From Pseudomonas poae (GTDB taxonomy: Bacteria > Pseudomonadota > Gammaproteobacteria > Pseudomonadales > Pseudomonadaceae), in assembly GCA_028869255.1 (NCBI GenBank), contig CP110972.1:3911001-3975000 (forward strand): 64,000 bases of DNA, given 5' to 3'. Made by a program: the position numbers and the translations under genes. The notes under the pieces were generated by a model. That model ran no database searches. It was not told the origin of the DNA and saw nothing but the letters and a program-made list of their open reading frames with translations. This document shows positions 28,910-38,638 of this stretch, one piece after another (position 1 is the first letter of the stretch; each line of letters starts with the position of its first letter).

Positions 28910-29809
28910 ATGAACATGAACATACCCCGCCGGCTGACGCTGGCGCTGTTGGCCGGCTTACTGTGTGGGCTGTCGTTTCAGGCGCAGGCGCTGATCGGCG
29001 GCAACGTCGATTGCGGAACGCCCGGCTACCCGACCTTCGGCTACCGTTTCCAGCCGGGGGAAGCGATCAACGTCGAGTACAGCGCTACGTGCACGATTCG
29101 CCGTGCCTTCCCCTATGCCGCCGGCGTGAACACCAGCGTCACCTACGGAAGCGGCTACAACCACGCCGCGCTGCAATTTGTGGACCCCTCCAGCTGGACC
29201 TATGTGCCGCTGCTCGACATCGGCCAGTTCAGTGGTGTCTGCCTGGGTGGCACGTGCCAACGCTTACCCATCAATACCGTGGTGCGCTACCGCTACAACC
29301 TGGTGGGCACCGCGCCCCGCACCACCGGCACGCGCAATGTGCAGGTGCGAATTGGGGTGACCTCCCTTAACTACTTGGCGTGGGCCGAGTGGTTCCTGGA
29401 TATGCCGTTTGTGTACACCGTCTACACCCCGGCATGCACGCTGAGTTCCCCCAGCGCGGTCAACCTGCGCTTCGGCACCATCAGCAATGCCGACGTCAGC
29501 AGCCAGGTGCAATCGACCTCGGTCTCGGTAACCTGCGCCGCCGCCGTGCAAGCCACTGCCACCCTGGTGCCGAGCCAGGCAGTGGTCAGCGCCACCACCG
29601 GCGTGTCGCGCACCACACTGGCCGGCCTGAACATGCAGGCAATCTGGACCGACTCCTACAACCCGGTGAACTTCACCAGCCCACGCAACCTGCAACTGAA
29701 GACCGGCAGCAACGCTATAAACCTGAGTTTCAAACCGCAACTGGTGGCCGGGCAGTCGCCCACCGGCGCCTTCCAGAGCCAATACACCCTCACCATCAAT
29801 TACCGCTGA
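28910..29809 (+). CDS. Fimbrial tip protein / putative adhesin
   Basis: A 299-residue secreted protein with a signal ending near SFQAQALIGGNVDC. It looks two-domain. The N-terminal about 150 residues contain cysteine pairs (NVDCGTPGY and SATCTIRR; GVCLGGTCQ) unlike pilin and may bind a receptor. The C-terminal about 130 residues (TPACTLSSPSAVNLRFGTIS to LTINYR) is an ordinary pilin domain. That layout is the tip-adhesin pattern. AAGGA lies ten bases before the ATG at 28910, two bases after the usher stop. The ligand is unknown. Confidence 0.82.
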   Translation: MNMNIPRRLTLALLAGLLCGLSFQAQALIGGNVDCGTPGYPTFGYRFQPGEAINVEYSATCTIRRAFPYAAGVNTSVTYGSGYNHAALQFVDPSSWTYVPLLDIGQFSGVCLGGTCQRLPINTVVRYRYNLVGTAPRTTGTRNVQVRIGVTSLNYLAWAEWFLDMPFVYTVYTPACTLSSPSAVNLRFGTISNADVSSQVQSTSVSVTCAAAVQATATLVPSQAVVSATTGVSRTTLAGLNMQAIWTDSYNPVNFTSPRNLQLKTGSNAINLSFKPQLVAGQSPTGAFQSQYTLTINYR

Positions 29810-29819
29810 GGCCATCGCC

Positions 29820-30287
29820 ATGAAATCTTCGTTGTTCGCCCTGGCGCTGCTCAGCGCCACCGCCCAGGCCGCCGACACGGTGAACATCACCGTCAGCGGC
29901 ACCCTCACCCGCCCGCCGTGTGTGCTCAGCAGCAACACCACCCTCACCGCCGCATTCGGCAATGTGCGTACCGACCAGGTGGCCACGACCGAAACCGTGC
30001 CGGTGCCGGTGCGCATGACCTGCCCAGCAGGGTCATCGCTGAATGTGAGCTTCACCGCCAACAACGGCACGCACACCGCCACCGTCGCCAAGACCACGGC
30101 AGACAACCTCGGCGTGTCGTTGCTGTGGGCAGACAACACCGCGGCGAACCTCAACGGCACCACCAAGAGCTACACGAACCTCAGCGGTGCCGTGGATATC
30201 AGCCTCAAGGCGCAACTGGTGGCACGCGGCACGCTGGCGCCGGGAGCATTCAGTTCGTCCATGGTCATGACCATCAATTACCTATGA
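29820..30287 (+). CDS. Minor fimbrial subunit
   Basis: A 155-residue pilin with a short signal (MKSSLFALALLSATAQA) and a mature domain beginning DTVNITVSGTLTRPPCVL. The disulfide cysteines are in RPPCVL and RMTCPAG, and the C-terminus MVMTINYL has the penultimate tyrosine. It resembles the SfaS/FimG type of minor subunit that links tip and shaft. Its stop overlaps the start of the next subunit in ATGA. Confidence 0.86.
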   Translation: MKSSLFALALLSATAQAADTVNITVSGTLTRPPCVLSSNTTLTAAFGNVRTDQVATTETVPVPVRMTCPAGSSLNVSFTANNGTHTATVAKTTADNLGVSLLWADNTAANLNGTTKSYTNLSGAVDISLKAQLVARGTLAPGAFSSSMVMTINYL

Positions 30288-30772
30288 AAGCGCTCGCCTG
30301 GATGCTGCTGGCGGTGGCCGGCACCGCCTTTGCGCAATCGGCGGAGCACGCGCAGATCGACGTCACCGGCAAGCTGATCGCACCGCCGTGCACGGCGCGT
30401 TTTCCCAGTACGCAACAGGTGGACCTGGGCCAGGTCAACCTTAACCAACTGGTCGACGACAGCGCCGCCGCCACCGATGTGCCGCTGGTCTTCGATTGCC
30501 AGGCCGATAGCCGCGTGAGCCTGACGCTTTCGGCGGGGCTGGGCAGCGCCGATAACCAGACCCTGCTCACTAATCGTGCAGGCCTGGGTTTGCGTTTGGG
30601 GCTCTTGAATAAAAGCGCCAAGGCCGACTTCAGCCTGGGCGAAACCGGCACCTGGCCAGTGGCGGACGGGCCGCTGGAACTCACCCTGCGGGTCAAGCCC
30701 GTGTCGGTGGGCGAACTGCCCGAAGCGGGCAGCTACAGCGCAATGCTGTTGATGCAGATGACCTACCGCTGA
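30284..30772 (+). CDS. Minor fimbrial subunit
   Basis: A 162-residue pilin with a signal (MKALAWMLLAVAGTAFAQS), cysteines in APPCTARF and VFDCQADS, and a C-terminal LMQMTYR with the penultimate tyrosine-like position. It is the last gene of the operon, translationally coupled to the preceding subunit. Its stop is only five bases from the stop of the converging rcsB-like gene, with no terminator between, so read-through antisense to the regulator is possible. Confidence 0.86.
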   Translation: MKALAWMLLAVAGTAFAQSAEHAQIDVTGKLIAPPCTARFPSTQQVDLGQVNLNQLVDDSAAATDVPLVFDCQADSRVSLTLSAGLGSADNQTLLTNRAGLGLRLGLLNKSAKADFSLGETGTWPVADGPLELTLRVKPVSVGELPEAGSYSAMLLMQMTYR

Positions 30773-30777
30773 GCCAC

Positions 30778-31416
30778 CTACTGGAATTGCCGGGCCTCGA
30801 TGCAATAGGTCAGCAACGCCTGGTCACTGTCCACATCGAGCTTGCGCATGGCCGAGATTTTCTGCGCGCTGACGGTCTTGTTGCTGCGGCTCAATTGCCG
30901 CGCAATATCGCTGACGCTCATGCCCGTCACAAATAAACGCAGCACTTCCATCTCACGCGGCGACAGGCTCTGGAACCGCTCCTGCACCTGGTACGGGTTA
31001 CCGACCACCGAAGTCGCCGCCGGCTCCGGCGCCTGGTAACTGCGCTGGGCACTGATGGCGCCCAGGGCTTTTTCGATTTCGCCATGCAGATGGTTTTTCT
31101 GGATCACCCCGGCCACGCCCAGTTCCTGCAAACGGGTGAGGATCAGGTTGTTGGAAATCATGGTCAGCACCAGCACCTGGGTGTCGGGGAAGTGGCGCAG
31201 GATGTACTCGATCAGCTTCAGGCCATCGCCATAGGTGTCGTCACCGGGCATGTTGAAATCAGTGATCAGGACCTGCGGCCGATGGCTGCGCAACAACTCG
31301 ATGAGCTGGCTGGAACTGACGGCCTCGCCCACCAGGCGATAGCGTGAATCGCGCTGCACGATCTCGCGCACGCCCACCAAGACGATCGGGTGGTCATCGG
31401 CGATAACAACGTTCAT
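30778..31416 (-). CDS. rcsB: RcsB-like response regulator
   Basis: A 212-residue NarL/LuxR-class response regulator. The receiver begins MNVVIADDHPIVLVGV; the phospho-acceptor aspartate is in VLITDFNMPGDDTYGDG, which closely follows the E. coli RcsB phrase, and LTM plus K (VIQKNHL) complete the site. The C-terminal helix-turn-helix reads SLSPREMEVLRLF and NKTVSAQKISAMRKL. It is the last gene of a minus-strand signalling cluster and faces the fimbrial operon. In P. aeruginosa the matching RcsB activates cupD fimbriae. A three-residue longer start at 31425 is possible. Confidence 0.87.
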   Translation of the reverse strand: MNVVIADDHPIVLVGVREIVQRDSRYRLVGEAVSSSQLIELLRSHRPQVLITDFNMPGDDTYGDGLKLIEYILRHFPDTQVLVLTMISNNLILTRLQELGVAGVIQKNHLHGEIEKALGAISAQRSYQAPEPAATSVVGNPYQVQERFQSLSPREMEVLRLFVTGMSVSDIARQLSRSNKTVSAQKISAMRKLDVDSDQALLTYCIEARQFQ

Positions 31417-31424
31417 GTCTCGCA

Positions 31425-34340
31425 TTATTTATCTTCCTTGTAGTGAGCCGTTGACTCTGCCAGCAAGCACTGCGCGACCGCCGTCAGCCTCGCGCACAAC
31501 ACCCGGATCTGGGCAGTGCCGTGACTATCCAGGGGGCCGTCATACAGCGTGTTTTCCCATGCCTGACACGCGCTGGACAAGGCTGTGGCCCGCACGCTGG
31601 CCAGCGCACCGTTAAGGCTGTGCAGGCGTTGGCGAACCCGCTCTGCATCGCCGGCGACCAGGCCCTGCTCGATGTGTTGCACGTCGACCAGCAACGTGTC
31701 GCCCATCAATTGGCGCATGGCCGGTGACAATGCAATCCAGCCTTCGCGGTCGCGGTCCACCTGCGGCACCGCCAGGGCGGTGGCGCGACGACAGTGCGCC
31801 ATCAGGGCCTGGCGCAGCATGCCCATGCTCAGCGGCTTGACCACCCACGCGTTCATGCCCACCGCCAGGCAGCGCTCGCCCTCTTCGCGCAGCGCGTTGG
31901 CAGTAACGCCGATAATCGGCACCTGCACGCCTTGTTCACGCAAGGCGCGGGCCAGGTCGTAGCCGTTGAGGCGCGGCATGTTGATGTCGGTGATCACCAG
32001 GTCAAAGGGCTGCGAGCCCCAGATCTGCAGCGCGTGCTCGCCGTCCCGCGCCACCGTGGCCTGGGCGCCGAGGGCTTCGAGTTGTTCCTGCAGCACGGCC
32101 TGGCTGACCGGGTTGTCTTCGGCCACCAGCACGCGCACGTTCAGGCAGGGCGCGTCCAGGCACGGCTCGGCCAGCACCGGGCCGGCTGCGGACAAGGCGT
32201 CGCTGAGGATCGGCAAGGTGATAAACAGCGAAAAACTGCTGCCCAGCCCCGGCTCACTGACCACGCGCATGTGCCCGCCCATCAACTCGCTCAAACGTGA
32301 GCAGATCGACAGGCCCAGGCCCGCTCCACTGCCGTCCTGGCCGCCGGCCACTTGATAAAACGGTTTGAACAACTGGTCCAGGGCCTTCTCCGGAATGCCC
32401 ACGCCGGTATCGGTGACCTGCCATTGCAGGGCAACCTCCCCCTCAAGCAGTTCCTGCACGGTCAAGCGCAAACGCACGCGCCCCGACTCGGTGAACTTGA
32501 TCGCATTGCCCAACAGGTTATGCAGGATCTGGCGGATCCGCACCGCGTCGCCCTGCAGTTGCTGCGGCACTTGCGGGTCGATTTCCGCGTCAATCTGCAA
32601 GCCTTTGTTACGCGCCGTGGCGGTAAAGCCGAGCACCGATTCCTCCACCAGTTGCCGCGGATTGAACGGCGCCGCTTCCACGGCCATTTGCCCGGACTCG
32701 ATCTTCGACACGTCCAGTACGTTGCTGATCAGCTGGAACAGCACGGTGGAGGAGCCCTGGATAATCTCCAGGTACTGGCGCTGGCGCTCGCTCAGGTCGG
32801 TCAGGGCCATCAGTTCCAGGTTGCCCAGCACCCCATACAGCGGCGTGCGGATCTCGTGGCTCATGGTGGCCAGGAATACGGTCTTGGCCTCGTTGGCGGC
32901 GGTGGCTTCCTGGCGGGCCTGGTTCAGCAACAGGGTCTCATCCACATGCCGGGTGATGTCGTTGCAGCCACACAGAAACACGTCTTCGCCTTCGTACCGC
33001 GCCGCCACCACCACAACCTGCAGATAGCGGCCCTGCACCGCCAGGCACATCTCGCCGGGGGTGTCCGGGCCATCGTTGGCCTTGAGCACTTCCACCAGCG
33101 ACGCCGTGCCGCCCAGGTGCAGGGCGCGCTGGTTTTCCAGGAGCAATTGGCGGTCGCTGCGCCGCACCACGCACAGACCCGCCGGGGCGTTCTGCAACAT
33201 GATGCGGTTGAAGGCTTCGCTCTCGAACAAGCGCTCCTGGGCGCGCTGGGCCGGGCTTACGATGCGGGTCTTGTACCAATGGTTGATCCACCAGCCCAGC
33301 AGCAGCGCCGCAATAAAGGTCAGGCCCAGGCCCAGCAGCGGCCATTTGGCGTAGCGCAGGAAATCCTGGTAGCTGATCGCATACAAACCGGTCCAGCGCT
33401 CACCGCTTTCGCTGACCATCTTGAAGCGCAGGCCCTGGCGGTTGAAACTCAAGCCCAGCGGCGCCATGTGCTCGTCGCCAAGGCTACCCAGCAACACCTC
33501 GCCCTCGGGCGAGATCAGGGTGAACTGGTTGTACACCGAGAGTTGCAGCACCCGCTCGAATTCATCCACTTGGGACGTATCCACCACGGCCGCCAGGGTC
33601 AGCAGGCCCTGGGGCTGACTGGCCGGCAGTACGGCAGCGGGCGCATCGAGGCCGATCATCGCGACCACGTTGCGGCTGTTCTGATACAGGCGCAATGGGG
33701 CGCGCATCCAGCGCACACGCGTGTCGGTCAACAAGGTCTGCTGGCTTTGCTGCAATTGCTGCAAGCGGCTCACCACCTCGCGGTACTGCTCGCGCAATAA
33801 CGGCTGGTGCTGGCGCAAGCCGCCGATGCCGGGCACCGCCAGGCTGGCGACATTATTGGGGGTCAGCACAAACAGTTGCGGCGAGGCGTAAAACGAGCTG
33901 GCCCAATAGCCGCCGTAGTAGTCAGTGAGTTGCACGCCGAACGCCAGCGCACGGCGTGTGTCATCCGCCGAAAACCTCGCGTCATGGGCCAACGTGAACG
34001 GCAACGACAAGGCAAAACCCTTGGCCTGCAATACCACCTGGCCGGCATCGCGCTGCAGCTCCACCACCGAGGTGGACTGCACCGCCGGCAGCGGCGGCGC
34101 ATTGCTGCGGCTGTAACCCACGGCCACGTTGCGCAGAAACGCCTCATGTTCATGGATGATTTCCACGACACGGGCAAAGTGAAACTGGACCTTTTCCTGC
34201 TCGGCATCGAGCAGCCGCGACACCGCCCAGTAGCAACTGCTGGACAGCAACAAGGCGAGCCCCGTGAGCAGCAACAGGGCTTTGTTCAGGCGCTGTGAAC
34301 TTTGCGCCAGTTTGTCCAGGCGCAGGCTTGCATGTTTCAT
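31425..34340 (-). CDS. Hybrid sensor kinase with REC and Hpt (RcsC/BvgS-like)
   Basis: A 971-residue inner-membrane kinase. Membrane helices lie at about 20-40 and 300-325 around a periplasmic sensor region. A PAS-like segment (about 350-450) precedes HisKA with the phospho-histidine in [15 protein letters not shown], and a HATPase with [16 protein letters not shown] follows. A receiver ([28 protein letters not shown]) comes next. The end carries an Hpt-type helix bundle with histidine in [12 protein letters not shown]. The full relay His-Asp-His is therefore present, with the RcsB-like gene eight bases downstream as the natural final acceptor. The start at 34340 fits the first membrane helix. 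Confidence 0.87.
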   Translation of the reverse strand: MKHASLRLDKLAQSSQRLNKALLLLTGLALLLSSSCYWAVSRLLDAEQEKVQFHFARVVEIIHEHEAFLRNVAVGYSRSNAPPLPAVQSTSVVELQRDAGQVVLQAKGFALSLPFTLAHDARFSADDTRRALAFGVQLTDYYGGYWASSFYASPQLFVLTPNNVASLAVPGIGGLRQHQPLLREQYREVVSRLQQLQQSQQTLLTDTRVRWMRAPLRLYQNSRNVVAMIGLDAPAAVLPASQPQGLLTLAAVVDTSQVDEFERVLQLSVYNQFTLISPEGEVLLGSLGDEHMAPLGLSFNRQGLRFKMVSESGERWTGLYAISYQDFLRYAKWPLLGLGLTFIAALLLGWWINHWYKTRIVSPAQRAQERLFESEAFNRIMLQNAPAGLCVVRRSDRQLLLENQRALHLGGTASLVEVLKANDGPDTPGEMCLAVQGRYLQVVVVAARYEGEDVFLCGCNDITRHVDETLLLNQARQEATAANEAKTVFLATMSHEIRTPLYGVLGNLELMALTDLSERQRQYLEIIQGSSTVLFQLISNVLDVSKIESGQMAVEAAPFNPRQLVEESVLGFTATARNKGLQIDAEIDPQVPQQLQGDAVRIRQILHNLLGNAIKFTESGRVRLRLTVQELLEGEVALQWQVTDTGVGIPEKALDQLFKPFYQVAGGQDGSGAGLGLSICSRLSELMGGHMRVVSEPGLGSSFSLFITLPILSDALSAAGPVLAEPCLDAPCLNVRVLVAEDNPVSQAVLQEQLEALGAQATVARDGEHALQIWGSQPFDLVITDINMPRLNGYDLARALREQGVQVPIIGVTANALREEGERCLAVGMNAWVVKPLSMGMLRQALMAHCRRATALAVPQVDRDREGWIALSPAMRQLMGDTLLVDVQHIEQGLVAGDAERVRQRLHSLNGALASVRATALSSACQAWENTLYDGPLDSHGTAQIRVLCARLTAVAQCLLAESTAHYKEDK

Positions 34341-34464
34341 CGTCAGTACCGCGAAAGCCTGAATCAGGATGTGGGGCCTATGCTTGATCCCGGCATTGGC
34401 CAATAACGCCCGGCGAACCGGGCGACCCTTCCTTCGGGCTTCTTGACTGTGTGACCCTGGCCGC

Positions 34465-35664
34465 TCAGATAAGTGCTGGCGCAGGGCCATCTTCTATCAG
34501 CAACGCACTGAACTTGTCTGCTGCCACCCCCTGTGAGATCAGGAAGCCTTGCACCTGGTCGCAGCGGATACGCCGCAGTACCGCCAACTCGGCCTGGGTC
34601 TCGGCACCTTCGGCAATGGTGGTCAGCCCCAGCTTGCGGCCCAGCTCGACGATGCTTTGCAAGGCCGAGGCCAGGCTCTCGTTCTCGGCACAGCCATGCA
34701 CCAGCGAGCGGTCGATCTTCACTTCGTTGAACGGCGTGGAGACCAGGTTGAAGTAGGAACTGAAACCCTTGCCGAAATCATCCTGCGCCAGTCCGAAGCC
34801 CATCATGCGCAGGCGGCATGCTCCAGCGTAGTAGTTGCTGGGCAACTGTGTGGTGGAGCTTTCCATCAGCTCAAAGGTGATCTGCCGGGGCTCGGCATCG
34901 CCCTGCTGCACCTGGGCCAGCAGGCGGTCGACCAGGTCGCTCTGGTCAAGCAGATGGGTGGGCAGGTTGATCGACACCGGCAGCCGGTAACCCAGCTGCG
35001 CCCACTGGGCCTGGGCGGTCAGGGTCTGGGCGAGGATGCAGGTCAACAGGTGTATTTCCAAACCCAGGCGCTCGATTTCACCAAGGAACTCACCGGGCAT
35101 CAACAGCCCTTCCACCGGATGCACCCAGCGGGCCAGCGCTTCGGCGCCGACGATGCGCCCGTCACGCAAGGATTTCTTGGGCTGGAACCAGGCCTGGATT
35201 TCACCGTTGGCCAAGGCGCGCACAAGGTTGTCCCGCACCAGCTTGATACCGCGATGACAGCAAGGTGCACGGGCCTGCTCGGCGAGTTTGTCGAGGCAGC
35301 CGCGCAGGGTCCGCACTTGCGGCTCGCACACCGGCTTGGAAATCAGCCCGGCCACGGTCAAGCCCAGGTTGCCCGCCACTTGCCCGGCGCCTACCAGCAT
35401 GCGCCGCGAGGCCACGCTCATCAGCGCCAGGGCCGGCGGTGCGGGCAGGCGTGCCAGTTGCTGGATCAGTTGCACACCGTCCATCCCCGGCATCATCAGG
35501 TCGCTGAGCAACAGGTCGTAGCGCTGGCGGGCCAGGCGCTGCAACGCGCTCGCGCCGTCCCAGACCACCTCGACCTCAAAGCCGCCGATGGCCTGAAATA
35601 CGTTGATCAGGTACTCATGCTGAAAGGGATGATCTTCCACAATGAGCACGCGATAGCCACTCAA
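34465..35664 (-). CDS. REC-EAL response regulator, c-di-GMP phosphodiesterase (PvrR/RocR-like)
   Basis: A 399-residue protein with an N-terminal receiver (VLIVEDHPFQHEYL, acceptor in LLLSDLMMPGMDG) and a C-terminal EAL domain. Catalytic features are AEALARW, INLPTHLL, FELMESS, QDDFGKGFSS, VKIDRS and AEGAETQ. The metal and water residues are kept, though loop 6 is DDFGKG instead of DDFGTG. It probably breaks down c-di-GMP when phosphorylated. I place the start at the TTG at 35664, which overlaps the upstream kinase stop and has AGAGGAG nearby. A longer frame to 35907 is only a shadow of the kinase gene. It resembles PvrR, which sets fimbrial and biofilm state. Confidence 0.87.
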   Translation of the reverse strand: MSGYRVLIVEDHPFQHEYLINVFQAIGGFEVEVVWDGASALQRLARQRYDLLLSDLMMPGMDGVQLIQQLARLPAPPALALMSVASRRMLVGAGQVAGNLGLTVAGLISKPVCEPQVRTLRGCLDKLAEQARAPCCHRGIKLVRDNLVRALANGEIQAWFQPKKSLRDGRIVGAEALARWVHPVEGLLMPGEFLGEIERLGLEIHLLTCILAQTLTAQAQWAQLGYRLPVSINLPTHLLDQSDLVDRLLAQVQQGDAEPRQITFELMESSTTQLPSNYYAGACRLRMMGFGLAQDDFGKGFSSYFNLVSTPFNEVKIDRSLVHGCAENESLASALQSIVELGRKLGLTTIAEGAETQAELAVLRRIRCDQVQGFLISQGVAADKFSALLIEDGPAPALI

Positions 35665-38483
35665 AGCACGCTCCTCTGGTAGCGCTGCAGGCACTGATAG
35701 AGGGCCCGCAAGGTGAAGGGCTTGACCAGGCAGTGATCCATGCCGGCGCTGAGGCAACGCTCCGCTTCGTCGAGCATGGCGTTGGCCGTGGCGCCGATGA
35801 TCGGCAGCGAGCAGCCTTGGCGGCGCAAGTGCTCGGTGAGTTCGTAGCCGTTCATGCGCGGCATGTTGACGTCGGTGAGGATCATGTCGAACGAGGTTTC
35901 GCCCCACAGCGACAGCGCCTCGATGCCATCGGCGGCCAGCACCACGGTGCAGCCGAGTTCCTCGAGTTGGTCGCGCAGGATCAACTGGTTGATCAGGTTG
36001 TCTTCGGCCACCAGCAGGCGCAGGTTCAGGTTGAGCGAGGCCGGTGCCTCACTGGGCGTGGGCGACAGGTGTTCCTCGATGCCCTGGGCACGGCTGACCG
36101 CACGATTAAGGGCGTGCAGGTTGTTCAAGCCGATCTGCCAGCACGCGCCGGGGCCCGGGTACGCGGCATGCTCATCGGCCGCCGCCATGACCCGCGGCCC
36201 CGACCAACGCAGCCGCTGGCTGAGTTCGGCCGGGCCGGGATAAAGTTCCACCAGCACCGCGCCGGGGTCCGCCTCGACCGACTCGGGCACCCCCAATTGC
36301 GCCCGTGCGCCCCAGCGCCGCAGCCAGCCACCGATGCTTTCCGCCAGCTCACGCACCGGCGACACCACATACACGCGCTCGCCCAACAGCGGCAGGGCCC
36401 AAGGCTCGCCGTCGTGTTCGCTGACCTGCTCCAGCGGCAAGGTGAAGGTAAAACTGCTGCCCAGGCCCGGCTCGCTGACCACCCGCAGCGTACCGTTCAT
36501 CAAGTGCACCAGGCGCTTGCAGATCGACAGCCCGAGCCCGGTGCCCGCCACCACATTGGCATTGCCGCTGGCCTGGAAGAACGGTTCAAACAGGTACTGC
36601 TGGTCGTGCGCGGCAATGCCCTTGCCGGTGTCGACGACTTGCCATTGCAGCATGGCGCGTTCGCCCTCGCGGCTTTCCAGGCGCAAGCGCAAGACGATCC
36701 GCCCACTCTCGGTGAACTTCAGCGCATTGTTGAGCAGGTTGTTGAGGATCTGGCGGATACGCGTGACATCGCCGCGCACCCGATCGGGCAACTGCGGGTC
36801 GAGGCAGGTAAACAGCTGCAAGCCCTTGCTCTGCGCGGCGCCGGCGTAGCCCTGGAGCACCTCTTGTACCAACTCCAGCGGGGAAAATACCGTGAGTTCG
36901 AGGGACAGTTGCCCGGCCTCGATCTTCGACACATCCAGCACATCGCAGATCAGTTGCAGCAAGTTGGCCGACGAGCCTTCGATGGCATTCAGGTAGCCGC
37001 GCTGCTGGCTGTTGAGGTCGGTGCGGGCGAGCAATTCCAGGGTGCCGAGCACGCCGTACAGCGGCGTGCGGATTTCATGGCTCATGGTCGCCAGGAACAG
37101 CGTCTTGGCCTCATTGGCCGCGTCCGCCAGGGTGCGCGCCTGCTCCAGAGCGAGTTCCACCTGCTTGCGCTCACTGATGTCGCTGAAGGCGCAAATCAAC
37201 ACCTCTTCCCGCTGATAACGCGTAGGCGCAAAGCTCAGGAACAGGTGCCGACCATCGGCCGTTTGCAGCTCATCGGTGCTGCTTTGTTCGGCGTCGTGGA
37301 AGGCACGGCGAATCCAGTCGTGGCACAGTTGCTCGCGCTCCTGCCCGTTGCCCAGCCATTGGCGGGACAAGGGATTCTCCAGCACCACGCCGCCGTCGCT
37401 GCGCCGCAGCACGCACAGCGCCACCGGCGCGATACGAATCACCGCACTGCTGAACGCCTCGCTTTCCACCAGCGCCTCGATGCGATTGGCCGCCGGGATA
37501 ATCAGGCGCTGATCGATGCGGCGTACCAGCCGCACCATCAACACGCTCGCCAGCGCACACAGCAGCAGGCACACCAGCAACGGCAGTGCCAGGCTCGGCA
37601 GCAGCGAGCGCAACTCCAGGCTGTAGACAATCTGCCAATGGGAGTAACCCAGGTGTTTGCGGATGGCCAGGCGGTCGGGCAACCAGCGGCTGCCCTCCCA
37701 GCCGAAACTGGCCGTGGAATGGTACTGACGCAGCACCTGCGCCGCCGTCGGTTGATGCGGCGCACTGCTGAAAATCAGCTGGCCGGCGCCATCGAGCAGC
37801 ATGAAGTCGCCGGCCTTTTCATGCTGCAGGGCGTTGATCAGGTCCGGCCCGTCAACCTCCAGGCCGAGCCAGCCCGAGGTCGGGCTGCGTTCATCCAGGC
37901 GGGTGAAGATGTACAGCGGCGAATCCAGGCGGCTTTGTTCGGTGAGCCACAACTCATCGCTGACCGACACCTTGCCGGTGTCCACCGCCATCAACCGTTG
38001 CAACACCGTTTGCGGCACCTCACCCGGCGCAACGCCCACCGTAAACAGGCGCTCCACCGCAGGCGCTGCACGCTGGGCCACGTAGATCAGGTTGACCTGG
38101 TTAACCTGCAGGTAATCGAGCATGCGTCGGGTCAGCCACAGGCTCCAGATATTGCCCGCCTCGCCCAGGGTGATATGCACTTCTTCGGCCGGCACTTCAT
38201 TGAGGTTGCCCACCGGCGCCGTCATATGCCGCACCGTCGACAGGCCGAGGCTTTTCAGCAGCGTCTGGCGGCTGACGAAAAAACTCTGCGCATCGGAGAC
38301 CGCCTCATTCATATAGCTGCGCCGCAACGAAATTTCTTCGCTGAACGCGGCGCGCAGGTAGCTGTAGGCGCCTGCATACACACCCAGCACCAGCGCCAGG
38401 GCAAACAGGCGCAGCAGCTTGCGGGCAGCCTTGGGCGTGGAGAAGGACGAGTCGAGCGGTTGCAGGAAATGTTTGAGTTTCAT
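35661..38483 (-). CDS. Hybrid sensor kinase (PvrS-like)
   Basis: A 940-residue membrane kinase. Helices at about 25-45 and 290-315 bracket a periplasmic domain, followed by a PAS-like region, HisKA ([18 protein letters not shown]), HATPase (NNALKFTESG, GTGLGLSICKRLVHLM) and a degenerate receiver-like stretch. A full receiver (LVAEDNLINQLIL, ILTDVNMPRMNGYE) closes the protein. There is no Hpt domain at the end, unlike the kinase at 31425, so phosphate may pass through that protein or directly to the REC-EAL partner with which it overlaps by four bases. It is first in the cluster; its promoter faces the MFS gene. Confidence 0.86.
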   Translation of the reverse strand: MKLKHFLQPLDSSFSTPKAARKLLRLFALALVLGVYAGAYSYLRAAFSEEISLRRSYMNEAVSDAQSFFVSRQTLLKSLGLSTVRHMTAPVGNLNEVPAEEVHITLGEAGNIWSLWLTRRMLDYLQVNQVNLIYVAQRAAPAVERLFTVGVAPGEVPQTVLQRLMAVDTGKVSVSDELWLTEQSRLDSPLYIFTRLDERSPTSGWLGLEVDGPDLINALQHEKAGDFMLLDGAGQLIFSSAPHQPTAAQVLRQYHSTASFGWEGSRWLPDRLAIRKHLGYSHWQIVYSLELRSLLPSLALPLLVCLLLCALASVLMVRLVRRIDQRLIIPAANRIEALVESEAFSSAVIRIAPVALCVLRRSDGGVVLENPLSRQWLGNGQEREQLCHDWIRRAFHDAEQSSTDELQTADGRHLFLSFAPTRYQREEVLICAFSDISERKQVELALEQARTLADAANEAKTLFLATMSHEIRTPLYGVLGTLELLARTDLNSQQRGYLNAIEGSSANLLQLICDVLDVSKIEAGQLSLELTVFSPLELVQEVLQGYAGAAQSKGLQLFTCLDPQLPDRVRGDVTRIRQILNNLLNNALKFTESGRIVLRLRLESREGERAMLQWQVVDTGKGIAAHDQQYLFEPFFQASGNANVVAGTGLGLSICKRLVHLMNGTLRVVSEPGLGSSFTFTLPLEQVSEHDGEPWALPLLGERVYVVSPVRELAESIGGWLRRWGARAQLGVPESVEADPGAVLVELYPGPAELSQRLRWSGPRVMAAADEHAAYPGPGACWQIGLNNLHALNRAVSRAQGIEEHLSPTPSEAPASLNLNLRLLVAEDNLINQLILRDQLEELGCTVVLAADGIEALSLWGETSFDMILTDVNMPRMNGYELTEHLRRQGCSLPIIGATANAMLDEAERCLSAGMDHCLVKPFTLRALYQCLQRYQRSVL

Positions 38484-38638
38484 CGCTGCAAGCGTAAGGG
38501 GCTCAAGGGAGCCGGAGAATAAGACGGATCTCAAAGGGCCGTTGAACTCTGTGGGAAAAGGCTGTTCTAGACACATTCGCCGCCGGCTGCGTAGCATCGG
38601 CGGCTGTCCTTTGTGCAATCCATCCAAACAGGCGATCC

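Noticed and set aside
24963..30772. Operon considered to be cupD itself
   Set aside because: Cup operons usually have a second chaperone gene at the end; here there is one chaperone and three accessory subunits.
34465..35907. Longer form of the REC-EAL gene starting at 35907
   Set aside because: The extra 81 codons overlap the kinase receiver domain in another frame and are Arg/His-rich; the TTG at 35664 with AGAGGAG is the better start.
35733..38522. Open frame of 929 codons on the plus strand opposite the PvrS-like kinase
   Set aside because: The opposite strand encodes a complete hybrid kinase with all motifs; this frame is an artefact of codon bias.
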